Below are positions 52,001-62,555 of a stretch of 64,000 nucleotides of DNA, piece after piece. How positions within the stretch are numbered: position 1 is the stretch's first letter; each line of letters starts with the position of its first letter. This DNA comes from Gammaproteobacteria bacterium (GTDB taxonomy: Bacteria > Pseudomonadota > Gammaproteobacteria > Eutrophobiales > Eutrophobiaceae): positions 18,017 to 82,016 of the forward strand of contig JANQNX010000016.1 in NCBI GenBank assembly GCA_028279365.1, read 5' to 3'. The notes below the pieces were generated by a model. The model did no database searches and was not told where the DNA came from. It saw only the letters and a list, made by a program, of their open reading frames with translations. Position numbers and translations under genes: made by a program.

Positions 52001-54346
52001 TTAAAAATCGGTAACGGTTAGCATTTCTTCAGCATCCACCATCGCTACGAAGTACCAACCGGTAGAATTCAAACGCTGATAGGCGAGAAACTTTTCCCGG
52101 CCTTTATCAAAATACATATACTCGCCAGATTGTTGCTGTTGGACTTTATTCACAACATAATCATTCGGAAAGATGTCTAGTTCGTCAATAGCATTGATTA
52201 AGGTGCCGACTCCATAAGAGCGATTTCTATCTTCGGAAGAGACGACGATCTCTCCTTTCTCATTTAGCAAAAAGGTTTCTTCAAGCCCCTCAATACCGGG
52301 CATGGACATCAAACGCTTACGAATAAACTCAAGCGTAATTTCTACCCCAGCGACACCCAAAAACTTTCCTTCGTTATCATAGATAGGACTGGTACAGGGT
52401 AACAACACACCTCGACCACCTACATCAATATAAGGTTGCAGCCACTGAATGCCTTTGTTTTTAATCGAGTTCCGATACCAGGGTCGCTGTCTCGGATCAT
52501 AAGCTTCCGGATAGCCGGTCTTACCCGGATAGTCAGCGATCAATCCGGCTTCCAGCCCGACATAAGACCAGACCAACGGCAACCCTTCTTCCATAATAAT
52601 TCTTCTGGCCGTATCGATATCATCTGGCTCGACTTCCTGATCATGACTCTTGAGCATCAAGCTGCGAAATGAATGCCGCAACGGATTCAATCGTTGCAGG
52701 ATGGGTCTGACATTGGCTTCGCGAACGCCCGGCGCCAGTTTATACACATGGTAATCAACACTAATCGGCATACCGTAGACATCAGAAAATTTAAAATCTC
52801 TGGGCCCGTTCGGTTTATCAATAGTCAGATTAGTATAGTAAGGTGATTTATCCCGGTTACCCTGCGTGAGTAAATTGGTTGCACCAATAGTCAGCCCTTC
52901 CAATATCGCCTGATACTCCAGAAACCGGGTATCAATCTTTTGCGCCTTGGCCACAACCTGACTGACCAATTGATTGGTAATCGTACCTTCGCTTTGCGTC
53001 TCGTGCATCGACTGCACTTGTAAAAATAATAATGTGACGACCAAAGTAAACGAGGCTAATACCGAATAGATGACGATGTTCACCGCCGCCTTTCTATGTT
53101 GCGATACCCAGCGCATGAACTTTTGTTTGGTGGATTCCGGTCGCGCCTTGATCGCCTCACCGTGCATAAACCGACGAATATCGTCAGCAAATGCGGCAAC
53201 CGTTTCATAGCGATCTTCAGGCATGTACTGGGTGGCCTTTTTGACAATGGCCAACAATTGTTCCTGCTCATCGTCCTGCTTGCCATAACGTGGCGGTTGA
53301 TCGATATGGCCACGTCTGGCTTTCATCATGACTTCGTCACTTGTCTTGCCATTTATCGCCCGATGAAAGGTGACCAGCTCAAACAGAATCAAGCCTAATG
53401 AATATAAATCGCTGCGATGATCCAGAATATCCAATTCGCCCTCGGCTTGCTCTGGAGACATGTAGGCCGGTGTCCCCATTACCTGTCCCATCTTGGTCTT
53501 GTCTTCTTCATCGACCTTTTCAGCACCAACCATAACTGTCTTATCACCAAACATGTCTTTATCGACATCAACCGTTTTCGCGATGCCCCAGTCCATTACA
53601 TAAACTTCATTATAGGGGCCGATCATGATGTTCAATGGTTTCAGATCGCGATGAATCACACCCTTACGATGTGCGTAATGCATGGCATCACAAACTTTCA
53701 GGAAATGCTCCAATCTTGCATGCAGCGTATGGTATTCATCAGGCTCACCGTTTTTATCATACTGGTCCATGGTCTCGCGGGTATGATCCTTCAGGGTAAT
53801 GCCGTCGATTAACTTCATCGCATAGCCAACGTTTTTTCCATTCACTACGAGTCCGTATACCGGAACAATGTTTGGATGTTGTAACTGTGCAGTTACCTGC
53901 GCTTCCTGAAAAAAACGTCCCATATAACTCGGGATGTCGGCAACATGCGCATGAATCTTTTTATAGGCGACCGTGCGGTTGAGTTTATTATCACGCGCAA
54001 CCAGTATTTCACCCATGGCACCTTCATCGATCGATTCCAGTACTGTGTAATCTTCACTGTCTATGTAAGTACCGGAAATTTCCAACGTTGATGGCTCTGA
54101 TTTGTCAGAGGCTACCTCATGTTGACCACTGATCTCATTGATATCAGCAAAAGAGGTTAATTCGATTTTTTCGTGAGTCTGAATATTTTTATATTCGGTA
54201 CTGGTGATCTTTTTACTGTTATATAGATACTTAATAAAGGCATCTTCACTGTGCTCACCATGCTTGGCCAGATACTCCTGACACATAGACTCAAGCTCAG
54301 AAATACTGAGCGAGGTAATATTACTTTTTATCGCGTCGGTTAACAT
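52001..54346 (-). CDS. Ser/Thr protein kinase with transmembrane helix and extracytoplasmic Cache-type sensor
   Basis: A 781-residue protein. Residues about 1-95 form an unknown N-terminal part. The kinase (about 99-390) has the Lys in TVAYKKIHAHV, catalytic loop VIHRDLKPLNIMI and metal site VMDWGIAKT (DWG instead of DFG). The activation segment contains GTPAYMSPEQAEG. A hydrophobic helix near 425-445 (IVIYSVLASFTLVVTLLFL) follows. The last 320 residues look like a dCache-type sensor (PWYRNSIKNKGIQWLQPYID, LGVAGVEITLEFI, GEYMYFDKGREKFLAY). It probably senses an external ligand and phosphorylates cytoplasmic proteins. It is a single gene. Confidence 0.9.
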   Translation of the reverse strand: MLTDAIKSNITSLSISELESMCQEYLAKHGEHSEDAFIKYLYNSKKITSTEYKNIQTHEKIELTSFADINEISGQHEVASDKSEPSTLEISGTYIDSEDYTVLESIDEGAMGEILVARDNKLNRTVAYKKIHAHVADIPSYMGRFFQEAQVTAQLQHPNIVPVYGLVVNGKNVGYAMKLIDGITLKDHTRETMDQYDKNGEPDEYHTLHARLEHFLKVCDAMHYAHRKGVIHRDLKPLNIMIGPYNEVYVMDWGIAKTVDVDKDMFGDKTVMVGAEKVDEEDKTKMGQVMGTPAYMSPEQAEGELDILDHRSDLYSLGLILFELVTFHRAINGKTSDEVMMKARRGHIDQPPRYGKQDDEQEQLLAIVKKATQYMPEDRYETVAAFADDIRRFMHGEAIKARPESTKQKFMRWVSQHRKAAVNIVIYSVLASFTLVVTLLFLQVQSMHETQSEGTITNQLVSQVVAKAQKIDTRFLEYQAILEGLTIGATNLLTQGNRDKSPYYTNLTIDKPNGPRDFKFSDVYGMPISVDYHVYKLAPGVREANVRPILQRLNPLRHSFRSLMLKSHDQEVEPDDIDTARRIIMEEGLPLVWSYVGLEAGLIADYPGKTGYPEAYDPRQRPWYRNSIKNKGIQWLQPYIDVGGRGVLLPCTSPIYDNEGKFLGVAGVEITLEFIRKRLMSMPGIEGLEETFLLNEKGEIVVSSEDRNRSYGVGTLINAIDELDIFPNDYVVNKVQQQQSGEYMYFDKGREKFLAYQRLNSTGWYFVAMVDAEEMLTVTDF

Positions 54347-54449
54347 GGAATGACAGCAGTCACTATTTCTTTATTATTGGTTTAATAGATGCAACATGAT
54401 AACAGTTATCAAATAGTGAATATGCAAAAAAACAGCCTGGCGGTAAGAT

Positions 54450-55607
54450 TTACAGAAAAAGTCCCAGAAAATCATTTAAATAGCGCTGTCCGCTGGCTGT
54501 CGGAGATAATCGCTCCAGGCCCCAATCCAGCCATCCCTGCTGCTCGGCCTGACTAAGTTGTTGCTCTACGATTGATAGCGGCAAGCCGGTCCGTTGTAAA
54601 AACAGCTTGGTAGGCACACCCTGGTTTAGGCGCATACTGTTCATCATAAACTCCAGCGGTAATTCCTGTCGGCTAATGCGTTTTTGTGAAGTCACCGCCG
54701 CATCAGAACCTGCCATGTCGAGATAGCGTTCTGGAATCCGATGTCGGGTAAATCGCTCGATCTTACCCTCGGCAACATTCGTTATCTTGCCGTGAGCGCC
54801 AGCGCCAATACCGAGATAATCACCAAATTCCCAATAATTGAGGTTATGTTCACAGCGTTGATTATGACTTGCATAAGCGGATATTTCATATTGCTGATAA
54901 CCCGCTTCTGCTAATAATACCTGACCTTGCTGTTGTATATCCCAAATCCTGTCGTCATCGGGCAGCGTAGGTGGCTTCGAATAAAATATAGTATTAGGCT
55001 CAATCGTTAACTGGTACCAGGATATATGCGCCGGTTGTAAGGCTATCAATTGTTGCAAATCCGAAAGCGCCTGTTCAATGGTCTGTCCCGGTAAGCCGAA
55101 CATCAGGTCGAGGTTAACATTATCAAAGCCGGCATCTTTCGCCATCGCGACCGCGGCTTTGGCTTCGTTACTATCGTGGATACGTCCCAATGCTTTCAGC
55201 TGTGCATCGTTAAGACTCTGGATACCAAGCGATAATCGATTGATGCCAATATCCCTGTAACCTCTGAACTTTTCTGCCTCGATGGTACCCGGATTGGCCT
55301 CCAGTGTGATCTCGATGCCAGGATGCAGGTTAAGCCTGGCACGCAGTGCGACCATCAGTTTGTCCATTGCCTCAACAGAAAACAGACTGGGTGTGCCGCC
55401 ACCAATGAACACGCTACTGATCTGCCGACCCCAGATATTGGGTAGATCAAATTCAAGATCGCTTATTAGCGCATCAACATATTGTTGTTCCGTATCATCA
55501 TCAACGCGGTGCTCGTGTGAGTTGAAATCACAGTAGGGACATTTCTTCACACACCACGGCAGATGTACGTAGAGCGATAGCGGTATCGCCTCATTGAAGT
55601 TCAGCAT
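54450..55607 (-). CDS. hemW: Radical SAM heme chaperone HemW
   Basis: A 385-residue radical-SAM protein related to coproporphyrinogen III dehydrogenase. The cluster cysteines are Cys19, Cys23 and Cys26 in CVKKCPYC. The SAM block VFIGGGTPSLF and the C-terminal HemN-like domain are present. It probably inserts heme into respiratory proteins. It lies six bases downstream of the RND permease gene, which suggests shared transcription. Confidence 0.94.
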   Translation of the reverse strand: MLNFNEAIPLSLYVHLPWCVKKCPYCDFNSHEHRVDDDTEQQYVDALISDLEFDLPNIWGRQISSVFIGGGTPSLFSVEAMDKLMVALRARLNLHPGIEITLEANPGTIEAEKFRGYRDIGINRLSLGIQSLNDAQLKALGRIHDSNEAKAAVAMAKDAGFDNVNLDLMFGLPGQTIEQALSDLQQLIALQPAHISWYQLTIEPNTIFYSKPPTLPDDDRIWDIQQQGQVLLAEAGYQQYEISAYASHNQRCEHNLNYWEFGDYLGIGAGAHGKITNVAEGKIERFTRHRIPERYLDMAGSDAAVTSQKRISRQELPLEFMMNSMRLNQGVPTKLFLQRTGLPLSIVEQQLSQAEQQGWLDWGLERLSPTASGQRYLNDFLGLFL

Positions 55608-55613
55608 ATCGAC

Positions 55614-58600
55614 TTACTCTGGTTTCAGGACTTCGGTTTCTTTATCCAGCTTCAAACCACCAAAGCGGGCGCGCAATTGCAAGACCAGCGATAACAAACT
55701 GGGCATAAAGGTCAAGGTAATCAATGTTGAAAATAACAGGCCGAATAACACAATCACACCCAGGCCGCGGTATAGCTCAGTGCCTTCACCGGGATTAAAC
55801 ACCAAAGGCGACAGACCGGCGATAGTGGTAATCATTGACATCATGATCGGGCGCAGTCTTGATTCGGTTGCCTCTTTCACCGCGTCGGTTAATTCCATCG
55901 CATGTTCGCGAAGATTTTGCATCGCGCGCTCAACCAATAAAATAGGATTGTTAACCACGGTACCGATCAAAACCAGAAAACCGAGCATGGTAATCATGTC
56001 GAATGGCTGGTTAATCGTTTGAAAGCCAAACATATCCAGTTTACCGCCGATTAAATTCACCAACCATAAACCTACTACGCCACCACTGATACCAATCGGT
56101 ACCGACGTCATGATCAATAACGGGTAACCCCAGTGTGAGAAGATAGCGACCATTAACAGGTAGGCAATAATAATTGCAGTAATAAAGTTGGCCTGCATGG
56201 CATCGCGTGTTGCATCAAGTCGGTCGCTGGCGCCAGTGATAGTCATGTTAATGGTATCGCCAAGCATATTGTTATCACGCATGTATTGAATCAGATCACG
56301 TTTCACAATCTCGACACCCTCCTCCAGCGCGACGTCTTCAGGCGGAATGATAGACAAGGTGATCGTGCGGCGACTGTTTACCCGCCTGACCTGCTCGGTA
56401 TTCACCGTATCCTCTGCAGTGGCTACGGAAGACAGTGGCACCATCCCACCCTGGTTTGAATACAGCATCAGGTGATCGATATCAGCCGGTGAGTTGATCA
56501 CACCCTGAGTGGAATACAGGAACATATCGATCTTGTTATCACCTTCGAAATATTCATCGACAAAGGCACCATCTGAGTAGGCCCAGATGGTATAGCCGAG
56601 TTCATTGGCATCGATCCCGAGTTCGGCAGCGCGTTCCCAATCCGGTCTGATTTCTATCATCGGCTGGCCAAGGGTCAGCGATGAGGGTTCAGGTCTGACT
56701 CTCGGATTATCAAAGATCGCCTGCGCACGCAGAAACGCTTTCAGACCCGTGTCGTATAACTCTTCAAGATAAGAGCCACTGATATCCAGATTGATACTAC
56801 GCGTGCCACCCGAGTTACTGGAAAAAATACTGCCCCTGGAAACAAACGTCAGTACGCCGGGAAACGCTTTTATCTTTTCCTGCGTGACATCGATTAACTT
56901 ATCGAGATGTTGCCGCGACGTGACCTCGATCACCGACATGGTGGCGCCGGAGCTGGCAAACGTCACCAGGTAATCCAGCGGCGGTACCCCATCGCTATTG
57001 ATATCGTAATCAGCGGTATCCTTACCCAGATGTGGAACAAACATCTCGTTAAGACGTTTCGCAATCTGGTTCATCTGCTCAATATTGTAACCGGGTGGTG
57101 GAAACACGCGGGCAAAGATTTTCTTTTCTTCTCCCTCAGGAAGATACTCGGCCTTGGGCGTCAGGAATTCCAGAATCAATGCCGTGACAATCAGGACGCT
57201 GGCAATTAATACCACGCGTCGAACTACGCCTCGTAACAACCAGTCCAGGAATTTCATCAGCAAGCTGCCAAACAGCTGACCAAGCCGATAAACACCCGGA
57301 CCTTTGACTGCTAGCGTGTTTGGCGACAAGAAGCGACTGCAGGCAACCGGTATCACAGTAATGGCGACAATCATCGACATCAGGATCGCTGCTGAAATCG
57401 CCACCGCCACGTCGGAATAAAGCTGACCGGCCTCTTCCTGTATGAACACGATGGGTAAAAACACAAACACAGTGGTTAAGGTAGACGCCAATACCGCTGA
57501 CCAGACTTCTTTTACTCCTTCATAGGCCGCCTGGATACGCGACTTACCCATGGCCATATGCTTATAGATATTTTCCAGCACCACAATGCTGTTATCCAGT
57601 GTCATGCCAATCGCAAATGCAACACCCGCCATGGAAATCACATTCATGGTACGACCGGTTATTAACAAACCAAGAAACGCCGTGACGGTACAGATGGGAA
57701 TCCCCAATGCACCGACCAACGTGGCTGATGTTGATCGCAAAAATAAAAACAGGATCAGCGTCGCTAATACCGAACCCAGCAATAAACTCTGTGATACGAC
57801 CTTGACCGATTGTTCGACGTAACGCACGTCTTCCGAGATCAGTTTGATCTGCATGCCATTGTCTTTCAGGTAACCGTTGTTGAGATCATCAATCACTTTA
57901 GTAATGTCCCGCTTAATCGCGATGACATTGGATCCGATCTGGCGTTTTACCGATAGATTAATGACACGTTCACCATCGTTATAAACGACGGAACGAATCT
58001 CGGCGAGATCGCGCTCAACATAACCCAGGTCTTTCAAGCGCACAAAGGCATCACCCTGTCGAGTAATCACCATGTTTTCCATTTCCTCAAGATCACGAAA
58101 CCGCCCCATGGTACGTAAGATATAACGACGCTTACCGGAATCGAGATCGCCGCCAGACACATCACGATTGCGCGCACGAATCGCATCCCTGACATCAATC
58201 AAACTGATGTCGCGCTCGGCCAGCTTAACCGGATCGACATAAATTCTTATCTGGGTATCTTCACCACCGCGCAGGCGCACTGAATCAATCCCGGGCACGC
58301 GCTCAAGATAAGCAATGACATTGTCTTCGAGAAAGTCGCGCATGCCGACGATATTGAGATTCTTCGGGTTACCTTCCAGCGGATATACGCTGTAATACAT
58401 AAACGAATTACTGGAAAAAGAACTGGCGGTAAGCCTGGGCTCATCAACATTCTCGGGATAGCCGGGTACCTGGGTAATCGCGTTGTTGACGCGTAACAGC
58501 GCATCGCTGATATCAACGCTGAAAGGAAACTCGAGTTCGATAGAAGCACTGCCGGTCGTGGCGGTAGAAATCATACGTTCCAACCCGGACACGCGACGAA

Positions 58601-58805
58601 GGTATTCCTCCTGTTCGATCAGGATTTCTTTCTCAATATCCTGCGGTGTTGCTCCCGGCCAGATAGTGCGCACCGAGATAACCCGAGGATCGGTATCCGG
58701 GATCATTTGTACCGGCACACGAAAAAAGGAAAGGGTACCGAATAAACAAATAATCAGTATCGCTACCGTAACAATGATGGGGCGGTTGATCGCAAAGCGA
58801 AACAT
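55614..58805 (-). CDS. RND efflux transporter permease (AcrB-like)
   Basis: A proton-driven inner-membrane exporter of 1063 residues. It has 12 expected membrane helices and two large periplasmic loops. The charged relay region has GMTLDNSIVVLENIYKHM, with one Asp followed by Asn where AcrB has Asp-Asp. Other family blocks include LFLFLRSTSATLVGALGIPI and SVPIGISGGVVGLWLV. The adaptor protein is encoded directly upstream, but no outer-membrane channel is encoded nearby. Confidence 0.95.
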   Translation of the reverse strand: MFRFAINRPIIVTVAILIICLFGTLSFFRVPVQMIPDTDPRVISVRTIWPGATPQDIEKEILIEQEEYLRRVSGLERMISTATTGSASIELEFPFSVDISDALLRVNNAITQVPGYPENVDEPRLTASSFSSNSFMYYSVYPLEGNPKNLNIVGMRDFLEDNVIAYLERVPGIDSVRLRGGEDTQIRIYVDPVKLAERDISLIDVRDAIRARNRDVSGGDLDSGKRRYILRTMGRFRDLEEMENMVITRQGDAFVRLKDLGYVERDLAEIRSVVYNDGERVINLSVKRQIGSNVIAIKRDITKVIDDLNNGYLKDNGMQIKLISEDVRYVEQSVKVVSQSLLLGSVLATLILFLFLRSTSATLVGALGIPICTVTAFLGLLITGRTMNVISMAGVAFAIGMTLDNSIVVLENIYKHMAMGKSRIQAAYEGVKEVWSAVLASTLTTVFVFLPIVFIQEEAGQLYSDVAVAISAAILMSMIVAITVIPVACSRFLSPNTLAVKGPGVYRLGQLFGSLLMKFLDWLLRGVVRRVVLIASVLIVTALILEFLTPKAEYLPEGEEKKIFARVFPPPGYNIEQMNQIAKRLNEMFVPHLGKDTADYDINSDGVPPLDYLVTFASSGATMSVIEVTSRQHLDKLIDVTQEKIKAFPGVLTFVSRGSIFSSNSGGTRSINLDISGSYLEELYDTGLKAFLRAQAIFDNPRVRPEPSSLTLGQPMIEIRPDWERAAELGIDANELGYTIWAYSDGAFVDEYFEGDNKIDMFLYSTQGVINSPADIDHLMLYSNQGGMVPLSSVATAEDTVNTEQVRRVNSRRTITLSIIPPEDVALEEGVEIVKRDLIQYMRDNNMLGDTINMTITGASDRLDATRDAMQANFITAIIIAYLLMVAIFSHWGYPLLIMTSVPIGISGGVVGLWLVNLIGGKLDMFGFQTINQPFDMITMLGFLVLIGTVVNNPILLVERAMQNLREHAMELTDAVKEATESRLRPIMMSMITTIAGLSPLVFNPGEGTELYRGLGVIVLFGLLFSTLITLTFMPSLLSLVLQLRARFGGLKLDKETEVLKPE

Positions 58806-58811
58806 GATGAA

Positions 58812-59933
58812 CTAAAGCTGGTAATCGAGCTGTTCGATTACGTTGACATTCTGGCCCGGGCGCAACAGTTCATTACCCTTAACGACAATACGATCACCAA
58901 TCGCAATCTCTTTTGAATTTATCTCAATGTTCTCCCTGACACTCTTGCCTGTGGTTACCTGCACCGGTCGCGCCTGACTGGCCCCGTCCTTATCTGCCAC
59001 TACCCATACTGTCTTGGTACCATCCGGTTTTTGCACTATGGCATCACGTGGTAATAATAAAGACTTCACAGTTTCCTTGCCGCGTAGCTGAAACGAGACC
59101 CGAGCCGACATTCCCGGCGCAATCACCTGATGACTATTTTCAATTTGAATAAAGACAGGAAACGTACGCGCGGTTTGATTGCTGACCGGGATCTTGGCAG
59201 TGACACTGGCATTAAAAACCTGATCGGGTATGGCATCGTAACGAATCGTCACCGGTGTGTTGACATCAAGACGATTAAAATAAAATTGCGGTACCGCAAC
59301 TTCAATTCGTAACGGGTTTAATTCGATAAGATTAAACAAGGCATTATTACTATCCACCCACTGCCCGACCTCGACCAGCTTCTCGGCGATGACACCATCG
59401 AACGGCGCATAAACCGTATGCCGTGCAGCAATAGCCTGTTGTCTTTGCAGCTCGGTTGCAAGACGCTGGATCACCGCCTGATTAATCTCGACCTCAGCAG
59501 CCGCGGACTCAAACGTGGTCGCGGCAACATGTTTTTTCTTAACCAGTTCAGCAGCCTCGTCTCGTTGTCGCACCAGTTCACGCTGGCGGGCGCGGGCCTC
59601 GCTAAGCTGTGCCTTGACCCGGGCAATTTCCAAATCGGCAAGCTGTCTATCCAACTGCAATATGACGTCACCCTTGCTGACAATACTGCCTTCATCAACA
59701 TCTAATGATTCAATATAACCAGATTCTTTTGGGGATATCTGTGCATTCCTTATCGATGCCACACTACCGGTTAACGGCACCTCCTCACGCAGTTCACCAG
59801 TCTTGGCAGTGACAATACTGACTGGCGTCACCGGGTCGGCGGCCATGCTCACCGTGGCAAATAATAACAAAGCCAGGACAAACAGCCATTGCTCGACAGT
59901 CAGGTAGTTTTTATTACGACAGGAAATATGCAT
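58812..59933 (-). CDS. RND efflux periplasmic adaptor protein
   Basis: A 373-residue membrane-fusion protein with an N-terminal membrane anchor or signal peptide (WLFVLALLLFATVSMAAD). It has the lipoyl-like parts (NAQISPKESGYIESLDVDEG and VYAPFDGVIAEKLVEVGQ), a coiled-coil hairpin (residues about 90-165) and a beta-barrel domain. It links the RND pump to an outer-membrane channel. It lies six bases upstream of the permease gene. Confidence 0.94.
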   Translation of the reverse strand: MHISCRNKNYLTVEQWLFVLALLLFATVSMAADPVTPVSIVTAKTGELREEVPLTGSVASIRNAQISPKESGYIESLDVDEGSIVSKGDVILQLDRQLADLEIARVKAQLSEARARQRELVRQRDEAAELVKKKHVAATTFESAAAEVEINQAVIQRLATELQRQQAIAARHTVYAPFDGVIAEKLVEVGQWVDSNNALFNLIELNPLRIEVAVPQFYFNRLDVNTPVTIRYDAIPDQVFNASVTAKIPVSNQTARTFPVFIQIENSHQVIAPGMSARVSFQLRGKETVKSLLLPRDAIVQKPDGTKTVWVVADKDGASQARPVQVTTGKSVRENIEINSKEIAIGDRIVVKGNELLRPGQNVNVIEQLDYQL

Positions 59934-60248
59934 GATTCGAAAAGGGCTTACCTCCAGTTAGCGCTGGATTCCAAACCTGAAACTCACTATTAAGTATGTA
60001 TTCATTAAAAGATAACACCTTTAACGCAAGCAAGTGCGGTTTTTGCATAGACAACCCTGCCATTGAAATAGCTGGTTTCATTATCCTGTCATATTTTTGG
60101 GTTATGTTTAACAGTAAGCAGGTCACGGAATATTGGAACGGAAGCGGTCCTGCGCTGCTTTCCCGACTCACGGATGGGTCGGGGAAGTCACCATAGCCTT
60201 GTTAATACCCACATGTCGTTAACAGATGACATGCCCAATTAAGCAACC
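59934..60248. other. Intergenic region with paired hairpins upstream of the RND genes
   Basis: No gene is supported here. On the minus strand 60185-60161 reads as a hairpin with arms TTCCCCGAC and GTCGGGAA (one bulged C), followed by a second GC-rich pairing (AAGCAGCG...CGCTT type). It is about 230 bases upstream of the adaptor start. It may be part of a leader RNA or a terminator for rdgB. No T run follows, and no known riboswitch core was matched. Confidence 0.4.
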
Positions 60249-60854
60249 CTAACGATAAGTCTCAGTTAACGTCGACACTAATTGTCTCAAGGCCTTACCA
60301 CGATGACTGAGTGCGTTCTTGGTTTCTGCCGTTAATTCAGCCGAAGTACATTGCTGCTCATCAAGATAAAATATCGGATCGTAACCAAATCCATTACTAC
60401 CGGCTGGCTCTGTTAATAATCGACCTTCCCAAAACCCCTGACTGATAATCGGAACCGGGTCATTGGCATGACGCAGATAAACCATCACACAGACATAACG
60501 TGCAGTTCGCTTTTCTTCAGGATAGTCCTGAATATTAGTGATTAGTTTTTGCAGGTTATCTTCGTCACTGGCACCAACCCCTGCATACCTGGCTGAATAA
60601 ATACCGGGTTGACCACCTAAGGCGGAAACCTCGATACCTGAATCATCGGCGATGGCGGGTAGTGTTGTTAACTTCGATGCATGCCGTGCCTTGATTAGGG
60701 CATTTTCTACAAAACTGGCACCGGTTTCTTCAACCTCATCAACATCGAACTCGGACTGTGGAATGACATCAATATCCAGATTAGCCAACACTTCATTAAT
60801 CTCTTTGACCTTACCAGCATTATTACTGGCAAGCACAATCTTGTCGGGTCGCAC
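60249..60854 (-). CDS. rdgB: XTP/dITP diphosphatase RdgB
   Basis: Removes non-canonical purine nucleotides. The 201-residue protein has IVLASNNAGKVKEI at the start, the acidic IADDSGIEVSALGGQPGIYSAR and the substrate segment SNGFGYDPIF, with SHRGKAL near the end. The start is a GTG that shares one base with the rph stop, so the two genes are coupled. Confidence 0.96.
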   Translation of the reverse strand: MRPDKIVLASNNAGKVKEINEVLANLDIDVIPQSEFDVDEVEETGASFVENALIKARHASKLTTLPAIADDSGIEVSALGGQPGIYSARYAGVGASDEDNLQKLITNIQDYPEEKRTARYVCVMVYLRHANDPVPIISQGFWEGRLLTEPAGSNGFGYDPIFYLDEQQCTSAELTAETKNALSHRGKALRQLVSTLTETYR

Positions 60855-61573
60855 TACTGTGAATCCAACGCTTGGCGCTGATAATCAAACAATTCAGTGA
60901 TACCTTTATTTGCCAAAGCCAGCATACTGTTCAGTTCATCATGAGAAAATGGATGCCCCTCTGCTGTACCCTGTACCTCAATGAACTGGCCGTCGCTATT
61001 CATCACAACGTTCATATCAGTCTCGGCGGTAGAATCTTCGGCATAATCCAAATCAAGCACCGGTACACCATCGCAAATACCGACCGAGATAGAAGCAATC
61101 ATTGCCTTGACCGGATTGGTATCAATCAGACCCTTCTGCATCACTTTTTCAATCGCCTGCATCAACGCGACGTAAGCACCGGTGATTGAAGCCGTGCGGG
61201 TTCCACCATCGGCCTGGATCACATCGCAATCAACAACAATGGTATTTTCACCCAACGCTGTCATATCGATTACCGCTCTAAGTGAGCGACCAATCAATCG
61301 CTGAATCTCCATGGTACGCCCGCCCTGTTTGCTCTGCGTCGCCTCGCGCCGCATGCGACTGCCGGTAGAGCGCGGCAGCATACCGTATTCAGCTGTTACC
61401 CAGCCCTGTTCTTTACCACGTAAAAAACCTGGCACCCCCGATTCGAAACTGGCATTACATATAACTTTGGTATTGCCAAATGCTATCAGTACTGAACCCT
61501 CAGCATGACAGGTAAAGTCACGGGTAATCGATACTTGTCTTAGCTGATCCGGTTCACGACCACTGGGGCGCAT
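60854..61573 (-). CDS. rph: Ribonuclease PH
   Basis: A phosphorolytic 3'-5' exoribonuclease for tRNA ends, 239 residues. Blocks: [42 protein letters not shown] and [19 protein letters not shown]. All phosphate-binding residues appear intact. rph and yicC are divergent with a 112-base gap. Confidence 0.97.
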   Translation of the reverse strand: MRPSGREPDQLRQVSITRDFTCHAEGSVLIAFGNTKVICNASFESGVPGFLRGKEQGWVTAEYGMLPRSTGSRMRREATQSKQGGRTMEIQRLIGRSLRAVIDMTALGENTIVVDCDVIQADGGTRTASITGAYVALMQAIEKVMQKGLIDTNPVKAMIASISVGICDGVPVLDLDYAEDSTAETDMNVVMNSDGQFIEVQGTAEGHPFSHDELNSMLALANKGITELFDYQRQALDSQ

Positions 61574-61685
61574 AGTATTCTCCTGTTCAAAAATCGCGGC
61601 ATTATACCGATAAAACCATTTACGTGTTTTCTATTCACAGTCTAGACGCTAGTATTGGCAAAATTATAAGAATAAGGAATGACAA

Positions 61686-62552
61686 ATGATCGTAAGCATG
61701 ACCGCCTACGGCAGGGCAGAAAATAACACTGATATTGGCCAGGCCAGTTGTGAAATCCGCAGCGTTAATCATCGCTATCTGGAAATGGCCGTCAGACTGC
61801 CTGAGGAACTTCGCGCCCTGGAGCAAGCCATTCGTGAAAAAATTTCCGCTAAATTAAAACGCGGTAAGGTTGACTGCAATATCCGTTTTGACTTTAGTGC
61901 CGTCGTATCAGACAGCATCCCGGTCAATCATCAGCTGTTAGGCAAATTGATCGAAACCGTCGAGTCAACCAGCGATAAGTTAAAACAGGCCGCACCGGTT
62001 AACCCGATGGAGCTGCTGCGCTGGCCGGGCGTGCTGGATAAAGACGTACCTGATCAGGAACAGATCGGCAGTATTATTCTGTCTCTGGTTGATGAGACAC
62101 TGGATGCGGTTGTTGCAACTCGTCAGCGTGAAGGCGAAAAAATCAGCAAGATGATTCTGGAGCGAACCGAAAAAACCAGGGCTATTGTTAACCAGGTACA
62201 GCAGCAGATGCCCGAGATAATAAATGGATTAAGAGACAAGTTATCTCAGCGTGCCAGCGAATTATGCAATGAACTGGATAACGACAGACTGGAACAGGAA
62301 CTCGTTCTATTAAGCCAAAAGCTGGACGTGGCCGAAGAGATGGACCGGCTATTAGCACATATCGAGGAAGTGGAACGCGTGCTCAAGCAGCAAGGCCCGG
62401 TAGGAAGACGACTGGATTTTCTGATGCAGGAAATGAATCGCGAAGCCAACACACTGGGATCAAAATCATCACATATTGATACCAGTAATGCCTCGGTCGA
62501 TCTGAAAGTCTTTATCGAACAAATGCGCGAACAGATTCAAAATATTGAGTAA
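61686..62552 (+). CDS. yicC: YicC family RNA-associated protein
   Basis: A 288-residue protein with the family start MIVSMTAYGRAE and the conserved C-terminal part GRRLDFLMQEMNREANTLGSK. E. coli YicC is an endoribonuclease or adaptor in small-RNA decay. AAGGAA precedes the ATG. It is followed by gmk at a three-base gap. Confidence 0.95.
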   Translation: MIVSMTAYGRAENNTDIGQASCEIRSVNHRYLEMAVRLPEELRALEQAIREKISAKLKRGKVDCNIRFDFSAVVSDSIPVNHQLLGKLIETVESTSDKLKQAAPVNPMELLRWPGVLDKDVPDQEQIGSIILSLVDETLDAVVATRQREGEKISKMILERTEKTRAIVNQVQQQMPEIINGLRDKLSQRASELCNELDNDRLEQELVLLSQKLDVAEEMDRLLAHIEEVERVLKQQGPVGRRLDFLMQEMNREANTLGSKSSHIDTSNASVDLKVFIEQMREQIQNIE

Positions 62553-62555
62553 GCC

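Noticed and set aside
59914..60171. 85-codon minus-strand frame upstream of the RND adaptor
   Set aside because: It overlaps the adaptor start and has no motif or ribosome-binding site.
60120..60190. Cobalamin or cyclic-di-GMP riboswitch in the RND upstream region
   Set aside because: Hairpins are present but the conserved core bases of either class could not be matched.
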